NCBI GenBank assembly: GCA_947628385.1
Contig: CANQZS010000001.1
Span: 1-64,000 of the forward strand
Length of the DNA: 64,000 bases
Direction of reading: 5' to 3'
Source of the DNA: an uncultured Clostridia bacterium
GTDB taxonomy: Bacteria; Bacillota; Clostridia; Oscillospirales; Ruminococcaceae
Every line of letters starts with the position of its first letter. The first letter of the stretch is position 1. The position numbers and the translations under genes are program-made. Shown in pieces: positions 63,082-64,000 of this stretch. Below the pieces are notes generated by a model, which had not been told where the DNA came from, searched no databases, and saw only the letters and a program-made list of their open reading frames with translations.

Positions 63082-63645
63082 TTAGGTCGTGGGTGGTTTG
63101 TGGTTACGCGGTTTTATAATATCATCAACAGCGGCTTTTATATTCTCTTTCATAAAGTTTTCAAACGTTTCTATCGACCCAAATATATCCTCATCATCTT
63201 CCATAGCCTTTTTTTCTTTATGGGCTTTGATAATGTCCATTACGTGGGGTTGTTGTTCTTTTACCCATTTATTATATGCTTCGGGGTTTTCCTCATCCGG
63301 TAACAAATCCGTGTCACCTGCCAACTCCTGCATTGTTTCATCCGATGTGTGCTGAATGAATGTTATAATTTCATTGTCTACAATTATCTCGTCGTCAATA
63401 TGTAAAATAAAGTTTGCTGCCAAATTACCGTCCAATAAGAAATTAACCACTATAACCGGTCCAAATTCGGACACAGGTATATATACCAAGTCGCTATTAT
63501 CGCAGAAAATACATATATTGTTTATGTATATAAACGGTTGTATTTCTGTATCATCATCACCTTCACAGAACATATTATTATAACGAACGTCTCCCAGTTG
63601 TTGTGGCATGTCTTTATATAACATTTCAAAAGTATATATCTTCAT
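63082..63645 (-). CDS. Hypothetical acidic protein
   Basis: 187 residues from the ATG at 63645 (GAGGAGGG); the longer frame to 63717 spans the promoter. Beta-rich start (KIYTFEMLYKDMPQQLGDVR, IYINNICIFCDNSDLVYIPV) then a charged helical end. No domain recognised. Own promoter (63647-63690 region); no attenuator hairpins. Confidence 0.65.
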   Translation of the reverse strand: MKIYTFEMLYKDMPQQLGDVRYNNMFCEGDDDTEIQPFIYINNICIFCDNSDLVYIPVSEFGPVIVVNFLLDGNLAANFILHIDDEIIVDNEIITFIQHTSDETMQELAGDTDLLPDEENPEAYNKWVKEQQPHVMDIIKAHKEKKAMEDDEDIFGSIETFENFMKENIKAAVDDIIKPRNHKPPTT

Positions 63646-63659
63646 GACTTTTCCCTCCT

Positions 63660-63697
63660 CTACCCCGTATTGTATCATATCTTTTCGTATTTGTCCA
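63660..63697 (-). promoter_or_regulatory. Promoter of the 63082-63645 gene
   Basis: TGGACA and TACAAT with 17-bp spacing, leftward, ~20 bp before the ribosome site. Plain promoter without leader hairpins. Confidence 0.6.
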
Positions 63698-63706
63698 CAC
63701 AAAAAA

Positions 63707-63733
63707 AGAACGCCCACGGATATGGGGCGTTCT
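63707..63733 (-). terminator. Intrinsic terminator
   Basis: AGAACGCCC...GGGCGTTCT, 9-bp perfect stem, U7 leftward; ends the gene that enters from the right edge. Confidence 0.85.
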
Positions 63734-63740
63734 CATTCAA

Positions 63741-64000
63741 TTATTTCGTGATGCACTCAAACGGACTGATGTAGAAATATCCGGGTTTATAGTCCGCGTA
63801 TGATACTTTTCTTTTCTGGAAATATATCTTGCAGTTTGAGTCATCTCTCGCTGTCAGCCAGAGATACTTAACATGTTCTGCAAATTGCGGGTCTAAATAC
63901 CTGTATTCCTGCCCTTCCTTAACCTTAATATTCCTCCGCACTACCTTGTCGGGCGATATTTCGACAAACGCACCGTAATCACCGATTACAATTCTGTCTA
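63741..64000 (-). CDS. Hypothetical protein, cut by the right window edge
   Basis: The frame is open through the edge (DRIVIGDYGAFVEISPDKVV precedes a GTG at 63941 that could be mistaken for the start), so the gene begins outside. Visible part: KEGQEYRYLDPQFAEHVKYL, TARDDSNCKIYFQKRKVSYA and DYKPGYFYISPFE, a well-conserved-looking small domain. Function unknown. Confidence 0.65.
   Translation of the reverse strand, partial: DRIVIGDYGAFVEISPDKVVRRNIKVKEGQEYRYLDPQFAEHVKYLWLTARDDSNCKIYFQKRKVSYADYKPGYFYISPFECITK

Noticed and set aside
1..64000. Whole window as a prophage or jumbo phage
   Set aside because: No capsid, terminase, portal or tail gene is recognisable, while ParMR and T4SS genes point to a conjugative element; some genes are phage-like but also common on plasmids.

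Overview
The window looks like part of a large conjugative plasmid or integrative element from an anaerobic, gut-type low-GC Clostridia (Ruminococcaceae/Oscillospiraceae-like). The evidence is an oxygen-sensitive class III ribonucleotide reductase, SLH and clostridial-style secreted proteins, AGGAGG-type ribosome sites and canonical TTGACA/TATAAT promoters. The taxonomic call is inference. No rRNA, CRISPR array, phage structural gene, relaxase, VirB4 ATPase, replication initiator or DNA polymerase was recognised, so any such genes must lie outside the window.

Layout. 1-5.6 kb: a TnpB nuclease gene cut by the left edge, an SLH protein, a MerR-type HTH protein, an Rpn-like nuclease and an anchored surface protein, mostly as single-gene units. 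5.8-14 kb (minus): an operon with RNase H, a TnpB-like protein that has lost its nuclease residues, a class A penicillin-binding protein, a DNA methyltransferase and unknowns. 14-15 kb: gene-free DNA with nested inverted repeats, palindromes and an operator-like dyad, the best origin/oriT candidate. 15-25 kb (minus): a ParM/ParR-like segregation pair followed by a conjugation module (two small VirB2-like membrane proteins, a TrbL/VirB6-like protein, a CHAP wall hydrolase, the VirD4 coupling ATPase). 25-29.5 kb (minus): a primase-like protein, a Rad52-like annealing protein and unknowns. 30-42 kb (plus): about 20 genes including a DnaN-type sliding clamp, a PAPS-reductase-family protein, a cytosine methyltransferase, wall and membrane proteins, a stomatin-like protein and a lipoprotein. 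42-64 kb (minus): several operons with a DUF4942-type methyltransferase, NrdD, SSB, topoisomerase III, RecD2 helicase and YqaJ exonuclease, plus two tRNA-like genes with aberrant anticodon arms.

Two systems of repeated cis elements tie the map together. (i) Ten minus-strand transcription units share one leader design: a near-perfect sigma-A promoter, a small hairpin presenting a conserved GATATGAAG-like loop, an intrinsic terminator (GAGGAAAAG...CTTTTCCTC plus U-run), usually a second terminator-like hairpin, then the ribosome site. This predicts a common attenuation/antitermination switch acting over much of the element. (ii) Three other operons (leftward from ~14.9 kb, rightward from ~29.7 kb, leftward from ~58.2 kb) share a different upstream core, and only these carry nine copies of a ~70-nt structured RNA repeat with covarying stems, always in sense orientation.

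The most notable single gene is the nuclease-dead TnpB homologue at 12153-13163, which resembles the RNA-guided TnpB-derived repressors (TldR) in what it has lost. The replication/recombination set (clamp, primase-like protein, SSB, Topo III, RecD2, YqaJ, Rad52-like, RNase H) suggests an element that supplies much of its own DNA processing and uses ParMR for segregation and the T4SS for transfer.
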